This document shows, piece by piece, positions 43,845-52,952 of a stretch of 64,000 nucleotides of DNA (positions are counted from its first letter, which is position 1; every line of letters begins with the position of its first letter). The stretch spans positions 1 through 64,000 of the forward strand of contig NZ_JAFFZE010000030.1 in assembly GCF_025165815.1 (NCBI RefSeq), in the 5' to 3' direction. The translations under genes and the position numbers were made by a program. Origin of the DNA: Actinophytocola gossypii. GTDB lineage: Bacteria; Actinomycetota; Actinomycetes; Mycobacteriales; Pseudonocardiaceae. The notes below the pieces were generated by a model. It saw nothing but the letters and a program-made list of their open reading frames with translations. It ran no database searches and was not told where the DNA came from.

Positions 43845-44243
43845 TCAGCGCCGGAGGCACAGGACGGGCACCTGGGCGGTTCCGTCCGCCATGGCGGCGG
43901 CATGGTGACGACCCCATCGCAGCAACGCCGTGATATCGACACCGTGGGCGGACGTGCCCTCGTAGGGCTCGATGTTGTCGGCGCCGCGGGTGAGCAGGGC
44001 GCCCGCGCCGGCAAGGTTGCCGCGGGCGGCATGTGTGACGCCAACGGCCAGCTGTGCCAGGCCCTTCCACAGCGCACGCGACGCCTCGGGTGCTGCCTTC
44101 CAGGCGTCCTCCAACACTTCGTGCGCGTGGAACGGCATGCCGAGGTCGAGCAGCCGCTGCGCCTCCAGAAGCGTGTCCTCCGGTGTCCTGATGACCCCTT
44201 CGGGGAGGCGCGGAACGCCCCGGACGTTCCGGGAGTTGAGCAC
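43845..44243 (-). CDS. DUF309 protein
   Basis: The core motif MPFHAHEVLEDAWKAAPEAS, then ALWKGLAQLAVGVTHAARGN, matches DUF309, a small all-helical family with a conserved HAHE that suggests metal or nucleotide binding. GTG 44243 is the only reasonable start in frame and has a weak ribosome site. The sequence before it (LSRPRRQVLN) may be a damaged N-terminus. It converges on amaP with only 5 bp between the stops. Confidence 0.65.
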   Translation of the reverse strand: MLNSRNVRGVPRLPEGVIRTPEDTLLEAQRLLDLGMPFHAHEVLEDAWKAAPEASRALWKGLAQLAVGVTHAARGNLAGAGALLTRGADNIEPYEGTSAHGVDITALLRWGRHHAAAMADGTAQVPVLCLRR

Positions 44244-44454
44244 CTGCCTGCGCGGGCGCGACAGTGGGTATGCCCTTGTGCCCGAGGTGAACGAAAGACC
44301 ATCTCCACCCTGCTTGACCTCAGATCCTTGCGCCACAACGCTTTCACACTGGACGACAGCGGCCTGCGGGACGAGCTGGGTCGCGGGCGGCGCCCGCCGC
44401 TCTCTCCACCGGCGCACGACGTTGCCTGACCGGCGATCGACCGCGCACGGGAGT

Positions 44455-44610
44455 TCAGCGGGTCGGCTCCGGAATGTGGTCGATGGCGTAGACGACCTGT
44501 AAGGCGAGCTCACGGGCGACGTCGTCACCGATCGTCTGGTTCTTCGCGAGGACGTCCTGTACGAAAGCGACCCGCCGCTCGTAGCGGGAGATGAACGCGA
44601 TTTCCTTCAT
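44455..44610 (-). CDS. DUF6307 small protein
   Basis: 51 codons from ATG 44610, with AAGGAG eight bases upstream: FISRYERRVAFVQDVLAKNQ, then DDVARELALQVVYAIDHIPE. This matches DUF6307, short helical proteins of Pseudonocardiales seen with stress genes. Function is unknown. Confidence 0.75.
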   Translation of the reverse strand: MKEIAFISRYERRVAFVQDVLAKNQTIGDDVARELALQVVYAIDHIPEPTR

Positions 44611-44896
44611 GGTGTTCTCCTTGTGCCGGCCGCGTTTCTGGCGAACCAGTGAGGTGACGCCGCGCGAGGCCGGTGAGGAACCAGCACCTCGAACGTGGGT
44701 GTCATCGGTTCCGATGCCCTGAGCATACGCCCGCTCACCACCGATGTGCTGAGAGTCGGCTGTGAGTCAACGAGTCCGGCAAGAGGCCGACAGCGTCGCG
44801 AAGCTCCCCCGAACTCCGAGTTCTGCCGGCCGCCGAAGTCCGGTACGACGCGGTTCGCCGCATGAGTAGTCGTCCTTCGGGCCGTGGCGGGCTGCT

Positions 44897-45712
44897 TCAG
44901 GAGGCCCCGTGTGCGGTGATGGCCTCGACGTCGGCGGTGCCGTCGATGACCTGCCGGGCGAGGTCGGAGAGGCGGTGATGGTGCGAGCGGGCGTAGCCGC
45001 GCAGGGCGGCGAAGACCTCTTCCGGGGTCATGGTGCCGCTGTGGGCGGCGAGCATGCCTTTGGCCTGCTCGAAGATGACACGGGAGTTGAGGGCGGTCTG
45101 CAGTTGCTCGGTGAGCACGACGGCATGGTCGATGGAGCGTTGCTGCAGGATGCCGATGGTGGCGACATCCGCGAGGGCTTGACCGAGCTGACTGGACTCC
45201 ACGGGCATGCCGTCAGGCTCGCCGTTGAGCAGCGACAGGGCACCGATCACGTCGCGGCGCAGCCGCATCGGCAGAGCGTGCACGGCGCGAAACCCGCACG
45301 CCTCGGCCGCGGCGGCATAACGTGGCCACCGGTCAGCGTCGGCGGTCAGGTCGGCGCTGGCCACCACTTCACCGGTCCGCACGCACTCCACGCAGGGGCC
45401 ACCGGCGGTTTCCGCGGCGAACACCTCGAGCAGTTCGGACTTCTCCGAGGACGCGGCCGCCATCCGGAGCCCACCGCGCTGGTCGGAGAGCAACACGCCG
45501 GCGGCGTCCACGTCGAGAAGGTCCACACAGTGGTCGACGAGCATGTGCAGGAACTCGGCGAGATCGAAATCGTCGACCATCGTGTCGGCGAGGTTCACGA
45601 ACGCCCGCCCGATCCGCTGTTCCCTCGGCGCGGTCGCGCCACTCTCGTCGCCGGAATCGACGGGCCGGGCCGTGTCGGAGCTCCTGGGGGTCGCTCGTGG
45701 TTCGCGTTCCAA
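44897..45712 (-). CDS. GAF-ANTAR regulator
   Basis: The 271 residues start at TTG 45712, just after GGGGAG and the upstream gene's stop; GTG 45720 is not in frame. The GAF sensor (residues about 40-190) reads LLDVDAAGVLLSDQRGGLRM, GPCVECVRTGEVV and FRAVHALPMRLRRDVIGALS. The ANTAR RNA-binding domain (about 200-262) reads LQTALNSRVIFEQAKGMLAA, then EEVFAALRGYARSHHHRLSD. ANTAR proteins bind tandem stem-loops in nascent RNA and prevent termination. It forms a pair with the next gene, separated by about 5 bp. Confidence 0.88.
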   Translation of the reverse strand: MEREPRATPRSSDTARPVDSGDESGATAPREQRIGRAFVNLADTMVDDFDLAEFLHMLVDHCVDLLDVDAAGVLLSDQRGGLRMAAASSEKSELLEVFAAETAGGPCVECVRTGEVVASADLTADADRWPRYAAAAEACGFRAVHALPMRLRRDVIGALSLLNGEPDGMPVESSQLGQALADVATIGILQQRSIDHAVVLTEQLQTALNSRVIFEQAKGMLAAHSGTMTPEEVFAALRGYARSHHHRLSDLARQVIDGTADVEAITAHGAS

Positions 45713-45716
45713 CTGG

Positions 45717-46415
45717 TCACTCCCCGTCGTCCAGCCGCAACCGGCGCTCGATGATTTCCTTCGCGACCTCGGTCAGTGTCCTGTGATGAGCGAAGGCGTG
45801 TCCCCGTATACGCAGCAGCGCCTCTGCCAAACTCACCCGCATGTCCACTGCGACCATACCGGTCGCCTGGTGCACCTCGGCATGGATGTCGACCAGCCCG
45901 GACAGCGTCAACAGCGCCACCCCGTGCACGTCGTCGAAGATCGTGTCGGTGGCCGCGTCCGCGAGCAGGAGCGCGTCGGTCAGCTGTGCTTGCGTCAACG
46001 GCCCGGCCGATCGCCGATGCATCTCCAGCACGCCCAGCCGAACCCCACCGACCTGCAGCGGGAACGAGAACAACGCGGCAGCGCCCGCGGTGACCGCGTC
46101 CGCGGTGAACCCGGGCCAGCGGCCGCTATCCGAGGTCAGATAGGGAACGAGCACCGGACGCCCCAGTTCGAACGCGTCGAAGCACGGCGCCAAGCCGACG
46201 GTGACGGCGAGATCATCCAGCCGCACACCGAGTTCGTCGGAGGAATAGACCAACGCGCCCCCACCGTTCACGCTCGTGGCGCCCAGCACCCGCGCTCGCG
46301 CACCGGAGACAGCCACCTCCGTCACGCACAGGTCACAGATTCCCCGTAGCAGATCCGCCGCGTTGTCGTATTCCGCGAGCAGGTTTTGCAGGTGCTCGCG
46401 CCGGTCTGCGCTCAC
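45717..46415 (-). CDS. GAF-ANTAR regulator
   Basis: The 232 residues start at GTG 46415, with AAGGG eight bases upstream; GTG 46433 is an alternative. The GAF part is GVRLDDLAVTVGLAPCFDAF, then LFSFPLQVGGVRLGVLEMHR. The ANTAR end is EVHQATGMVAVDMRVSLAEA, then LRIRGHAFAHHRTLTEVAKE. In this form the HQATGM motif replaces the EQAKGM of its partner, which is common in paired GAF-ANTAR genes. Confidence 0.85.
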   Translation of the reverse strand: MSADRREHLQNLLAEYDNAADLLRGICDLCVTEVAVSGARARVLGATSVNGGGALVYSSDELGVRLDDLAVTVGLAPCFDAFELGRPVLVPYLTSDSGRWPGFTADAVTAGAAALFSFPLQVGGVRLGVLEMHRRSAGPLTQAQLTDALLLADAATDTIFDDVHGVALLTLSGLVDIHAEVHQATGMVAVDMRVSLAEALLRIRGHAFAHHRTLTEVAKEIIERRLRLDDGE

Positions 46416-46433
46416 CGCTCCGCCCTTCTGCAC

Positions 46434-47160
46434 ACGCGACCCGCCGCGGCGGGATATGGCGATTCACCATACTCCTCTCGCCGACCGGATGTCTTTCCGA
46501 CGACGCCGGACCGAACGGGTGACCGTCCCATCAGGACACACCAGCGGTGAGGCGTACTCGTCGAACGCCTCGCGGAGAATCGAGACCTGACCGGACGGGC
46601 CATCGGGAACCCGCGACAGCTCGATGTCGTCGGACTGCGCGTCGGCGGCGGAGCCCGCGACTTTCCGCGCGGCGGGTTCCAGGACCACGCGGGTGATGGT
46701 GGGAGTGCGCGACCGGTGCACGGTCGCGCTCAGCCCGGCCGGTGCGGCCCTGCGCCCGGAGGTGCAGGCCATTCTCGACCGGGTCGACGCGGCAACCGCC
46801 CTGGTGCGCTCTGTGCGCGCGGGATCCGGCGAACCGACCCCGGACTCCACGACCGGATGCTCGCCGAGATCCACGGACCTGACGACGTGCCCGACATCGT
46901 CAGGTCCGAACCCGGTGACGACCGCCGCGTCGTCGCCGTCCCGGGCCGACACCCTCCGCACCCGTGGCGTCGTGTACCGCCAGTTCGTGACGCCGGAGCC
47001 GTGCGCCCGAGTCGGTCTCGCCTACCGGACACCACCGGTTCCCCCCGATCGAGCGATAGTCCACCGGATGGTGGGGGAGCATTCCCCAGCCGGGCGCGTA
47101 CGATGAAGGGGATAGATGCCCGGGACCCCGGTATGACGTCAGCGAACCGAGGGGCACCCG
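46434..47160. other. Region with no intact gene; LysR-type regulator debris on the plus strand
   Basis: No complete gene is visible. Frames from about 46456 to 46600 give a short Arg-rich peptide on either strand that I cannot assign. The fragments at 46660-47105 are listed separately. Confidence 0.4.
46660..47105 (+). pseudogene. LysR-type regulator remnant
   Basis: VALSPAGAALRPEVQAILDR, then VDAATALVRSVRAGSG, resembles the helix after the winged HTH in LysR regulators. Near the end GVVYRQFVTPEPCARVGLAY, then RTPPVPPDRAIVHRMV, resembles a LysR C-terminus. The piece between them runs in a shifted frame and is far too short for the effector domain. Identification is by pattern only. Confidence 0.35.
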
Positions 47161-47493
47161 ATGGCACAGATCGATCCGATCCCGGACACCACGAGGTTCG
47201 AGCGGGTCGCCGAACCCCACCAGAGCACGGTCGCGGCCATCGTGTGCGCCACCGAGCGGGGGCTGCTCACCGCGGCCCAGGCCCAGGTCATGATCGACCG
47301 GGTTCGGGCGCACCTGACCGTGCGACCTGTCACCGGGGCGGCCATGTCGTCCTCGTCGGGCACGCTCCTGACCACCGCCGTGGGACTGCCGTCCGACGAC
47401 GTTTGGATCGACGGTCCCCGGGAAACTCCACGGACGAGCTGCCCCAGATCCCGGCGGAGATCCTGGGCGACCACGGTTGGCGGCAGGCGGTGA
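47161..47493 (+). CDS. Hypothetical small protein
   Basis: The 110 residues start at ATG 47161, with GAGG nine bases upstream. The first 55 residues look genuine (TRFERVAEPHQSTVAAIVCA, TERGLLTAAQAQVMIDRVRA, helical). The rest is Arg/Ser-rich low-complexity sequence, so the end may be frameshifted. No family is recognised. Confidence 0.35.
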   Translation: MAQIDPIPDTTRFERVAEPHQSTVAAIVCATERGLLTAAQAQVMIDRVRAHLTVRPVTGAAMSSSSGTLLTTAVGLPSDDVWIDGPRETPRTSCPRSRRRSWATTVGGRR

Positions 47494-47585
47494 CTGAGAG
47501 TGTTCCCTGTCAGCACCGCCGGCGGTCGCTTCGTGCGCTCGGGACGATCCGACACTCGCACGTATCCCCGGAGGTGCGGAGCCCG

Positions 47586-48620
47586 ATGACATCTGTGTCT
47601 TCCCAGCGCCGGAGCGAAGCCGGTGACTTCGCGACGTTGTCGCGGGAGATTCGCGGCGCCGGTCTGCTCGAGCGACGGCGCGGTTACTACCTGGCCAGGA
47701 TCGTGGGGAACCTGGCTGTGTTCGCCGCCGGCTGGGTGGTGTTCGTGGCGATCGGCGACTCGTGGTGGCAGTTGCTCATGGCGGTGTTCTTCGCGGTCAT
47801 GTTCACCCAGCTGGCGTTCATCGGGCACGACGCCGGTCACAAGCAGATCTTCCGCGGCCGCCACGGCAACGACGCCGTCGGCTACCTGCACGGCGGCCTC
47901 GTCGGACTCAGCTACGAATGGTGGGTCGGCAAGCACACCCGGCACCACGCGAACCCCAACCACGAGGACGACGACCCGGATCTCCACATCCCCGCGCTGG
48001 CCTTCACCCGGGACCAGGCACGGACCAAACGCGGGCTCCTGCGCTGGATGGCCAGACACCAGGCCGCTCTGTTCTTTCCGCTGTTGCTGCTCGAAGGGCT
48101 GAACCTGCACTGGTCGAGCATCAAACACGTGTGGCGCGGCGACGGCCGAGCACGCCGGCTTGAAGCCGGCCTGCTGATCGCGCACCTGGTCGGCTACCTG
48201 ACCGTCGTGTTCACCGTGCTGTCGCCCCTGACCGGGCTGGCGTTCATCGCCGTGCACCAGGGCCTGTGGGGAGTCTACATGGGATGCTCGTTCGCGCCCA
48301 ACCACAAGGGAATGCCGACCCTGCCCCCCGGGCACCAGCTCGACTACCTCCGCAAGCAGGTCCTGACCTCCCGCAACGTGTACGGCGGCCGCTGGGTGGA
48401 TTTCGTCCTCGGTGGACTCAACTACCAGATCGAGCACCACCTGTTCCCCACCATGCCCCGTCCCAACCTGCGCCGGGCCCAGGTGATTGTCCAGGACTTC
48501 TGCGCACGCCACCGCATCGACTACGCCCAATGCGGACTCGTGCGCTCCTACCAGCACGTCCTACACCACCTGCGCGACGCAGGCGCCCCACTCCGACACA
48601 AGGAGGCCAAGGCGGCATGA
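47586..48620 (+). CDS. Membrane fatty-acid desaturase
   Basis: The 344 residues start at ATG 47586, after GGAGG. Three His boxes are present: HDAGHKQ, HTRHHANPNHEDDD, and NYQIEHHLFPTM, the last in the Q-x-x-H-H form of front-end or acyl-lipid desaturases. Several membrane helices are visible (VGNLAVFAAGWVVFVAIGD; LLMAVFFAVMFTQLAFIG; LIAHLVGYLTVVFTVLSPLT). It uses a di-iron centre and oxygen to put double bonds in membrane lipid acyl chains. Its stop overlaps the DUF5994 start. Confidence 0.88.
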   Translation: MTSVSSQRRSEAGDFATLSREIRGAGLLERRRGYYLARIVGNLAVFAAGWVVFVAIGDSWWQLLMAVFFAVMFTQLAFIGHDAGHKQIFRGRHGNDAVGYLHGGLVGLSYEWWVGKHTRHHANPNHEDDDPDLHIPALAFTRDQARTKRGLLRWMARHQAALFFPLLLLEGLNLHWSSIKHVWRGDGRARRLEAGLLIAHLVGYLTVVFTVLSPLTGLAFIAVHQGLWGVYMGCSFAPNHKGMPTLPPGHQLDYLRKQVLTSRNVYGGRWVDFVLGGLNYQIEHHLFPTMPRPNLRRAQVIVQDFCARHRIDYAQCGLVRSYQHVLHHLRDAGAPLRHKEAKAA

Positions 48621-49159
48621 CACGCCATGAACCCCGTCTCGAAATAAAACCCACCGGTGCCGCCACCGGCAGCGTCGACGGCGGCTGGTGGCCACAGTCG
48701 CTCGATCCGACAACCGCCTTTCCCGAACTGGTCTCGGCACTGCGCCCCTGGATCGGTCCGGTCGGCCGCATCGCCTACAACCTCGGCCGCTGGGAGCCGG
48801 CGCCCCGCAAGCAGACCGTGAACGGCCAGGTCATCCGGTACGAGGGCTTCCACACGATCGACCCGCACACCGTGACCGCGATCGGGACCAACGCCCGCCG
48901 GGTGAGTCTGCTGGTCGTGCCGCCACACACGCCAGGCGGCGTCGCCAGGGCGGTACTGCGATCCGCGGCCGCCGCGGACAGCACCGCCACCGTCGCGGAC
49001 ATCCTGGCCAGCAACGGCGTTCCGCCCCAGGACGGCGCCGGGGCTCCTGCCGACCCGACCCGAGCCGAGCAGGTACCGGAGCAGCGCTGGGAGGCCGATG
49101 GCGGCTACGTCCACAACACCGACCGGCGCACGGCCGCGTCACCAGGCTCAGCCCGATAG
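48617..49159 (+). CDS. DUF5994 protein
   Basis: The 180 residues start at ATG 48617, which overlaps the desaturase stop and has AAGGAGG upstream. The pattern VDGGWWPQSLDPTTAFPELV, then RIAYNLGRWEPAPRKQTVNG and TNARRVSLLVVPPHTPG, matches DUF5994 of actinobacteria. Function is unknown; the coupled start suggests a link to the desaturase. Confidence 0.82.
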   Translation: MTRHEPRLEIKPTGAATGSVDGGWWPQSLDPTTAFPELVSALRPWIGPVGRIAYNLGRWEPAPRKQTVNGQVIRYEGFHTIDPHTVTAIGTNARRVSLLVVPPHTPGGVARAVLRSAAAADSTATVADILASNGVPPQDGAGAPADPTRAEQVPEQRWEADGGYVHNTDRRTAASPGSAR

Positions 49160-49198
49160 GAATCGAATTCGCGGAACTCGCACACTGTGGAGGCAGAC

Positions 49199-49369
49199 AT
49201 GCTCATTCTCGTAGTCGTACTACTGGCGGTGTGGCTCATCGTCTCGATCATCGGTTTCGCGATGGAGGGACTGCTGTGGCTGGGCATCGTCGGCATCGTC
49301 CTGTTCATCGGAACCGCCGTGATCGGCGGCGTCCGGCGCAAGACCCTCAGGCGGCCGTCCACACGCTGA
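49199..49369 (+). CDS. Small membrane protein
   Basis: The 56 residues start at ATG 49199, after a TGGAGG site. Two hydrophobic stretches (LILVVVLLAVWLIVSIIGFA and WLGIVGIVLFIGTAVIGGV) are followed by a basic end (RRKTLRRPSTR). It resembles short actinobacterial hydrophobic proteins with unknown function. Confidence 0.65.
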   Translation: MLILVVVLLAVWLIVSIIGFAMEGLLWLGIVGIVLFIGTAVIGGVRRKTLRRPSTR

Positions 49370-49701
49370 ACCGGGCCTCAGCCGACGACGCCGCTCCCGA
49401 CATTGCCGGAGGGTGGTTGGCTCCCCCTGATCACCTCATTGACCACGACTTCCAGGTTCGGGCGGTGTCACGATCGTCGGCGTCGACCCGATGCTGGTCG
49501 AGCGGGGCGTGGCGGAGGGTGCTGACCACCGGGGCACTGTTCGGATCCCTGGTTCGGCCTGTTAGGCCTCGGCTCGAGGACAACGGAACTTCGTGTCGCA
49601 CACCCAACTGGTCACGGGACCTGCTCGCAGCACTCGCCTACGCGACAACTGACGGTCCACCCCGAACACTCCATCGATACGACACGAAGAAGAGCACCGA
49701 C
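49370..49701. other. Intergenic stretch, nothing recognised
   Basis: I see no gene, RNA or repeat here. Plus-strand frames are open but lack coding patterns. Confidence 0.4.
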
Positions 49702-50301
49702 ATGAGCACGACCTCGCATTCGTCGTCCAACACCAAGGAACTCACCACCGAAAGGCTGACGTTGCGGCCCTGGCGCGTCGCGGACGCCCAGACCGCGCTG
49801 GACGTCTACGGGCACGCCGACGTGACCCGCTGGCTCAGCCCCGACATGGACCGCGTTCCGAGCCTGCCGGCCATGCGGCTGCTGCTGCAGCAATGGATCG
49901 CCGAAGACGCCCGGTTGCCAGCGCCAGCGGGCCGATGGGCGATCCAGGTCAACACCGACGACCGCGTCATCGGCGGCGCCATCCTGCTCCCCCTGCCACC
50001 CGGCAACGAGGACCTCGAGATCGGCTGGCAACTCCACCCCGACACCTGGGGCAACGGCTACGCCACCGAAACCACCCACGCCCTGGCCACCTGGGCGTTC
50101 AGCCAGGACGTCCAGGAGATCTTCGCCGTCGTCCGGCCCGGCAACGCCCGCGCCGCCGCAACGGTCCGAAACAACGGCATGCACTGGGTCGGTGAGACCA
50201 CCAAGTACTTCGATGCCGACCTGCAGGTGTACCGCCTGCGCATGGCCGACCTCGACCGAGCAGCCCCCGAAGGCCACCACCCACCCGGCCTCAACCACTG
50301 A
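49702..50301 (+). CDS. GNAT-family N-acetyltransferase (RimJ/RimL-like)
   Basis: The 199 residues start at ATG 49702. It has the GNAT pattern: LTTERLTLRPWRVADAQTAL, EDLEIGWQLHPDTWGNGYAT as motif A, and NARAAATVRNNGMHWVGETT as the following helix. It likely acetylates an amine or protein N-terminus using acetyl-CoA; substrate unknown. Confidence 0.85.
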   Translation: MSTTSHSSSNTKELTTERLTLRPWRVADAQTALDVYGHADVTRWLSPDMDRVPSLPAMRLLLQQWIAEDARLPAPAGRWAIQVNTDDRVIGGAILLPLPPGNEDLEIGWQLHPDTWGNGYATETTHALATWAFSQDVQEIFAVVRPGNARAAATVRNNGMHWVGETTKYFDADLQVYRLRMADLDRAAPEGHHPPGLNH

Positions 50302-50353
50302 CGTGGTGCCTGTCAGCGGGTGCGAGGTGTTCCTGGCCTGACGAGCCGGTCGG

Positions 50354-51112
50354 TCATGTCCGGGGTGGCACGCCGGGTCGGGTGCGCGAACCCTTGCGAA
50401 CGTGGTCGTCATCGAGCGTTCCGTCGATGATCTGTGCGGCGACGTCGCTGAGGCGGCGGTTGTGGCCGCGGGCGTAGGCGCGCATCACCTGGAAAGCTTC
50501 GTCCATGTGCAGCCCGGCGCGTTGGGCGAGGACGCCTTTGGCTTGTTCGAGTTGGACGCGGCTGTTCAGGGCGGTCTGCAGTTGGGTGGCGAGTTGTTCG
50601 CCGGTGGCGATCGCGCGTTCCTGGATCAGGCCGACGGTGGCGACATCGGCCATGGCCTGACCGATGCTCAGATCGGCGTCGGTGAGTCGGCCGGGCTTGA
50701 GCCGGAACAGGTTCAGCGCGCCGACGGTCTCTGCGCGCAGGCGCATCGGGAGTGCCTGTGCGGAGTGGAACCCGAAGCCCTGCAACTGGTCGGTGAACGC
50801 GGGCCACGAAGTGCGCATCGCGGGCAGGTCGTCGCGGGCCACGGGGCGCCCGGACCTGAAGCAGTCCAGGCAGGGGCCTTGGTTGTTCTGCAGTTCGTAG
50901 AGTTCCAGCAGGCGGGCCTCCTCGGCGGACGAGGCCATCAGACGCAGGGCACCCCGCTGGTCGGCCAGCATGATCCCGGCGGCATCGGCGTCGAGCAGTT
51001 CGACGCTTCGGGTGGCCAGGGTGTGGAGGAAGTCGACGATGTCGAAGTCGGCCACCAGGGTGTCGGCCAGGCTCACGAAGGTGCTGGCGAGGAGTTGTTC
51101 GCGGCTCGTCAT
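50354..51112 (-). CDS. GAF-ANTAR regulator
   Basis: The 252 residues start at ATG 51112. The GAF part is LLDADAAGIMLADQRGALRL, NNQGPCLDCFRSGRPV and HSAQALPMRLRAETVGALNL. The ANTAR part is LQTALNSRVQLEQAKGVLAQ, then EAFQVMRAYARGHNRRLSDV. It is very similar in layout to the gene at 44897 and is paired with the next gene. Confidence 0.88.
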   Translation of the reverse strand: MTSREQLLASTFVSLADTLVADFDIVDFLHTLATRSVELLDADAAGIMLADQRGALRLMASSAEEARLLELYELQNNQGPCLDCFRSGRPVARDDLPAMRTSWPAFTDQLQGFGFHSAQALPMRLRAETVGALNLFRLKPGRLTDADLSIGQAMADVATVGLIQERAIATGEQLATQLQTALNSRVQLEQAKGVLAQRAGLHMDEAFQVMRAYARGHNRRLSDVAAQIIDGTLDDDHVRKGSRTRPGVPPRT

Positions 51113-51140
51113 GAGCCCACCGCCTGTGTCTCGTTGGAGG

Positions 51141-51872
51141 TCACGACCAGCCCTGCCCTGTGGCGCCGGACTCGTTGTCGTCGAATGACAGGCGTCGATC
51201 GACTACGTCGGCGGCGACGACCGACACCGTCTGACCGGTAGCGTACGCGTACGCACGCAGCCGCAGCAGTGCCTCGTCGAGGCCGATGCCGAGTTGGATC
51301 GTGAGCATCCCCGTCGCTTGGTGGACCACCGCCTGGCTGTCGATCGGCCCGTCGAGCGCGGCGTTCGCCGCACCGTGCTCGTCGTGGTCCTGCAGGTGCA
51401 GCACCATGACGGTGGCCGCTTCGGCGAAGGCCAGCGCGTCGGCGAGGTCGAGGTCGGTGAGCGGTCCTGCGGTGTCGCGGTAGAGGTCCAGGACACCCAC
51501 TCGGATGGCGCCGACCCGCAGCGGGAACGCGAAGATGGCGCGCACCCCGGCAGCGAGCGCTGCGGCGTCGAACCGCGACCACCGCGCCGACCCGACGGCC
51601 GTGAGGTCCGGCTGAAGCACCGGGCGACCGCTCCCGGACGCCGCCGCGCACGGCCCCTCACCGAGAGCGAACTGCAGTTCCTCCAACTGCCGGGCCCGCC
51701 CGTCGGTGGCCGCGAGCACCACCCCACTGGGCCCGTCGGCGGTCATCAGCGCCACCGCGACACCGCTGACCGGCAACGCCGCCAAGCACTCCGCGCACAA
51801 CCTGGCCGGCGGCGTGCCCTCTCCGCTCTCGGCGATCGTCGACAGGATCTCGGTCACTCGGGGACCACGCAC
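51141..51872 (-). CDS. GAF-ANTAR regulator
   Basis: The 243 residues start at GTG 51872; TTG 51896 is a possible longer start. The GAF part is LEELQFALGEGPCAAASGSG, then IFAFPLRVGAIRVGVLDLYR. The ANTAR part is VVHQATGMLTIQLGIGLDEA, then LRLRAYAYATGQTVSVVAAD. It is related to the gene at 45717, so the pair 50354/51141 repeats the pair 44897/45717. The STAS gene ends just upstream. Confidence 0.87.
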   Translation of the reverse strand: MRGPRVTEILSTIAESGEGTPPARLCAECLAALPVSGVAVALMTADGPSGVVLAATDGRARQLEELQFALGEGPCAAASGSGRPVLQPDLTAVGSARWSRFDAAALAAGVRAIFAFPLRVGAIRVGVLDLYRDTAGPLTDLDLADALAFAEAATVMVLHLQDHDEHGAANAALDGPIDSQAVVHQATGMLTIQLGIGLDEALLRLRAYAYATGQTVSVVAADVVDRRLSFDDNESGATGQGWS

Positions 51873-51877
51873 GGCGG

Positions 51878-52294
51878 CTATCCGTCCGGTCCGCAACCGG
51901 CACGCACCAGGGCGTCGGTGAGGTCAGAGCTGATGTGGAACACGCTGTCGAGGCCGGTGATCGCCAGGGGCATCAGCACCGGGCGGGTGGACGCGACCAG
52001 GCAGAGCGTGACACCCGCCGTCGCGGCCGGTTCTCTGGCGTCCACGAGGACGGTGAGACCGGCCACTCCGAAGAACCCCACGTCGGTGAGGTCGACGATC
52101 ACGTGCGGCACGGTGTCCCGCACGAGCGGGAGCAACTGGTCCGCCATCTGTGTGCTGGTGAGCATGTCCACCTCGCCGTGCACCGTGAGGACGGTCGCGG
52201 CGGGCGGGACGGGATGCGCGGTGATGGTCAGCAGCTGAGTAGCCGAGTACGGGTGTGGCTGGACGGGCGGATAAACCGCCATGGGCGTGGTCAC
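51878..52294 (-). CDS. STAS-domain protein (anti-sigma factor antagonist type)
   Basis: The 138 residues start at GTG 52294, after GGGAGA. A Pro/Tyr-rich leader is followed by a STAS fold: TVLTVHGEVDMLTSTQMADQ, HVIVDLTDVGFFGVAGLTVL. In SpoIIAA-like proteins the helix start is D-S-S-G with the phosphorylated Ser; here it is G-V-A-G, so the usual phospho-switch is missing. It stands directly upstream of a GAF-ANTAR gene. Confidence 0.82.
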   Translation of the reverse strand: MTTPMAVYPPVQPHPYSATQLLTITAHPVPPAATVLTVHGEVDMLTSTQMADQLLPLVRDTVPHVIVDLTDVGFFGVAGLTVLVDAREPAATAGVTLCLVASTRPVLMPLAITGLDSVFHISSDLTDALVRAGCGPDG

Positions 52295-52952
52295 AAGACT
52301 CTCCCGTCGTGAAGGTGTGAAAGGGGACGACGCCCGCTCACCGCAGTGGGAACACCACTACAACGGACACCGGTACTGGGTCCGGCCGGAGTTTGATCAA
52401 CATGTGCCACGCGTCAGTCCCTCGGTCGGCTGTCCTCAAACCGGGGTCCCGGGCATCTCCATGACATGTTACGCCCTTTTAGCGGAGATCGTTCCCTGAA
52501 TATTCACAGTGGACCCCAGGAGACGTCGCGCGACACAGGTTCCCAGCGGGGACAACCGATCCCACGATGGCGATGAGCCAGGTGGGACAGGTCGGAGAAC
52601 CCGCCCGTGGCCGCGATGCCGAACACCTTTCAGGCCGCCCGGCCACCCAACAACGCTTGGCGACGCTGCCGACGATCAGTCGCAGCACATTTCGCCCGGT
52701 CGCGTGGCGATACGGACGCCCAAGCAGGCCGCTCGCGAATGTCAGGTGGGAACGGTTCGGGAGAAGACGCCCGCGATCTCCTTGACGCGTCGACGTGCTC
52801 GGCATGTTCGTCGCCAAGGTCCGGGGCGATGCCCAATCACACCAGGCCCCGTTCCAGTGACCGGGTGCCCCCTGAGCGTAGACCCTCGCAGGCCGTCCGG
52901 CAGGACCGAGACGAGAGTGGTACCTCGAGTCACGACGACCAGGCCGCTGATC
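52295..52952. other. Intergenic stretch, no convincing gene
   Basis: About 650 bp are without a recognisable product. Short frames on both strands are Arg/Pro-rich, as expected from high-GC non-coding DNA. It must hold the STAS/ANTAR promoter, but I see no clear element. Confidence 0.4.
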
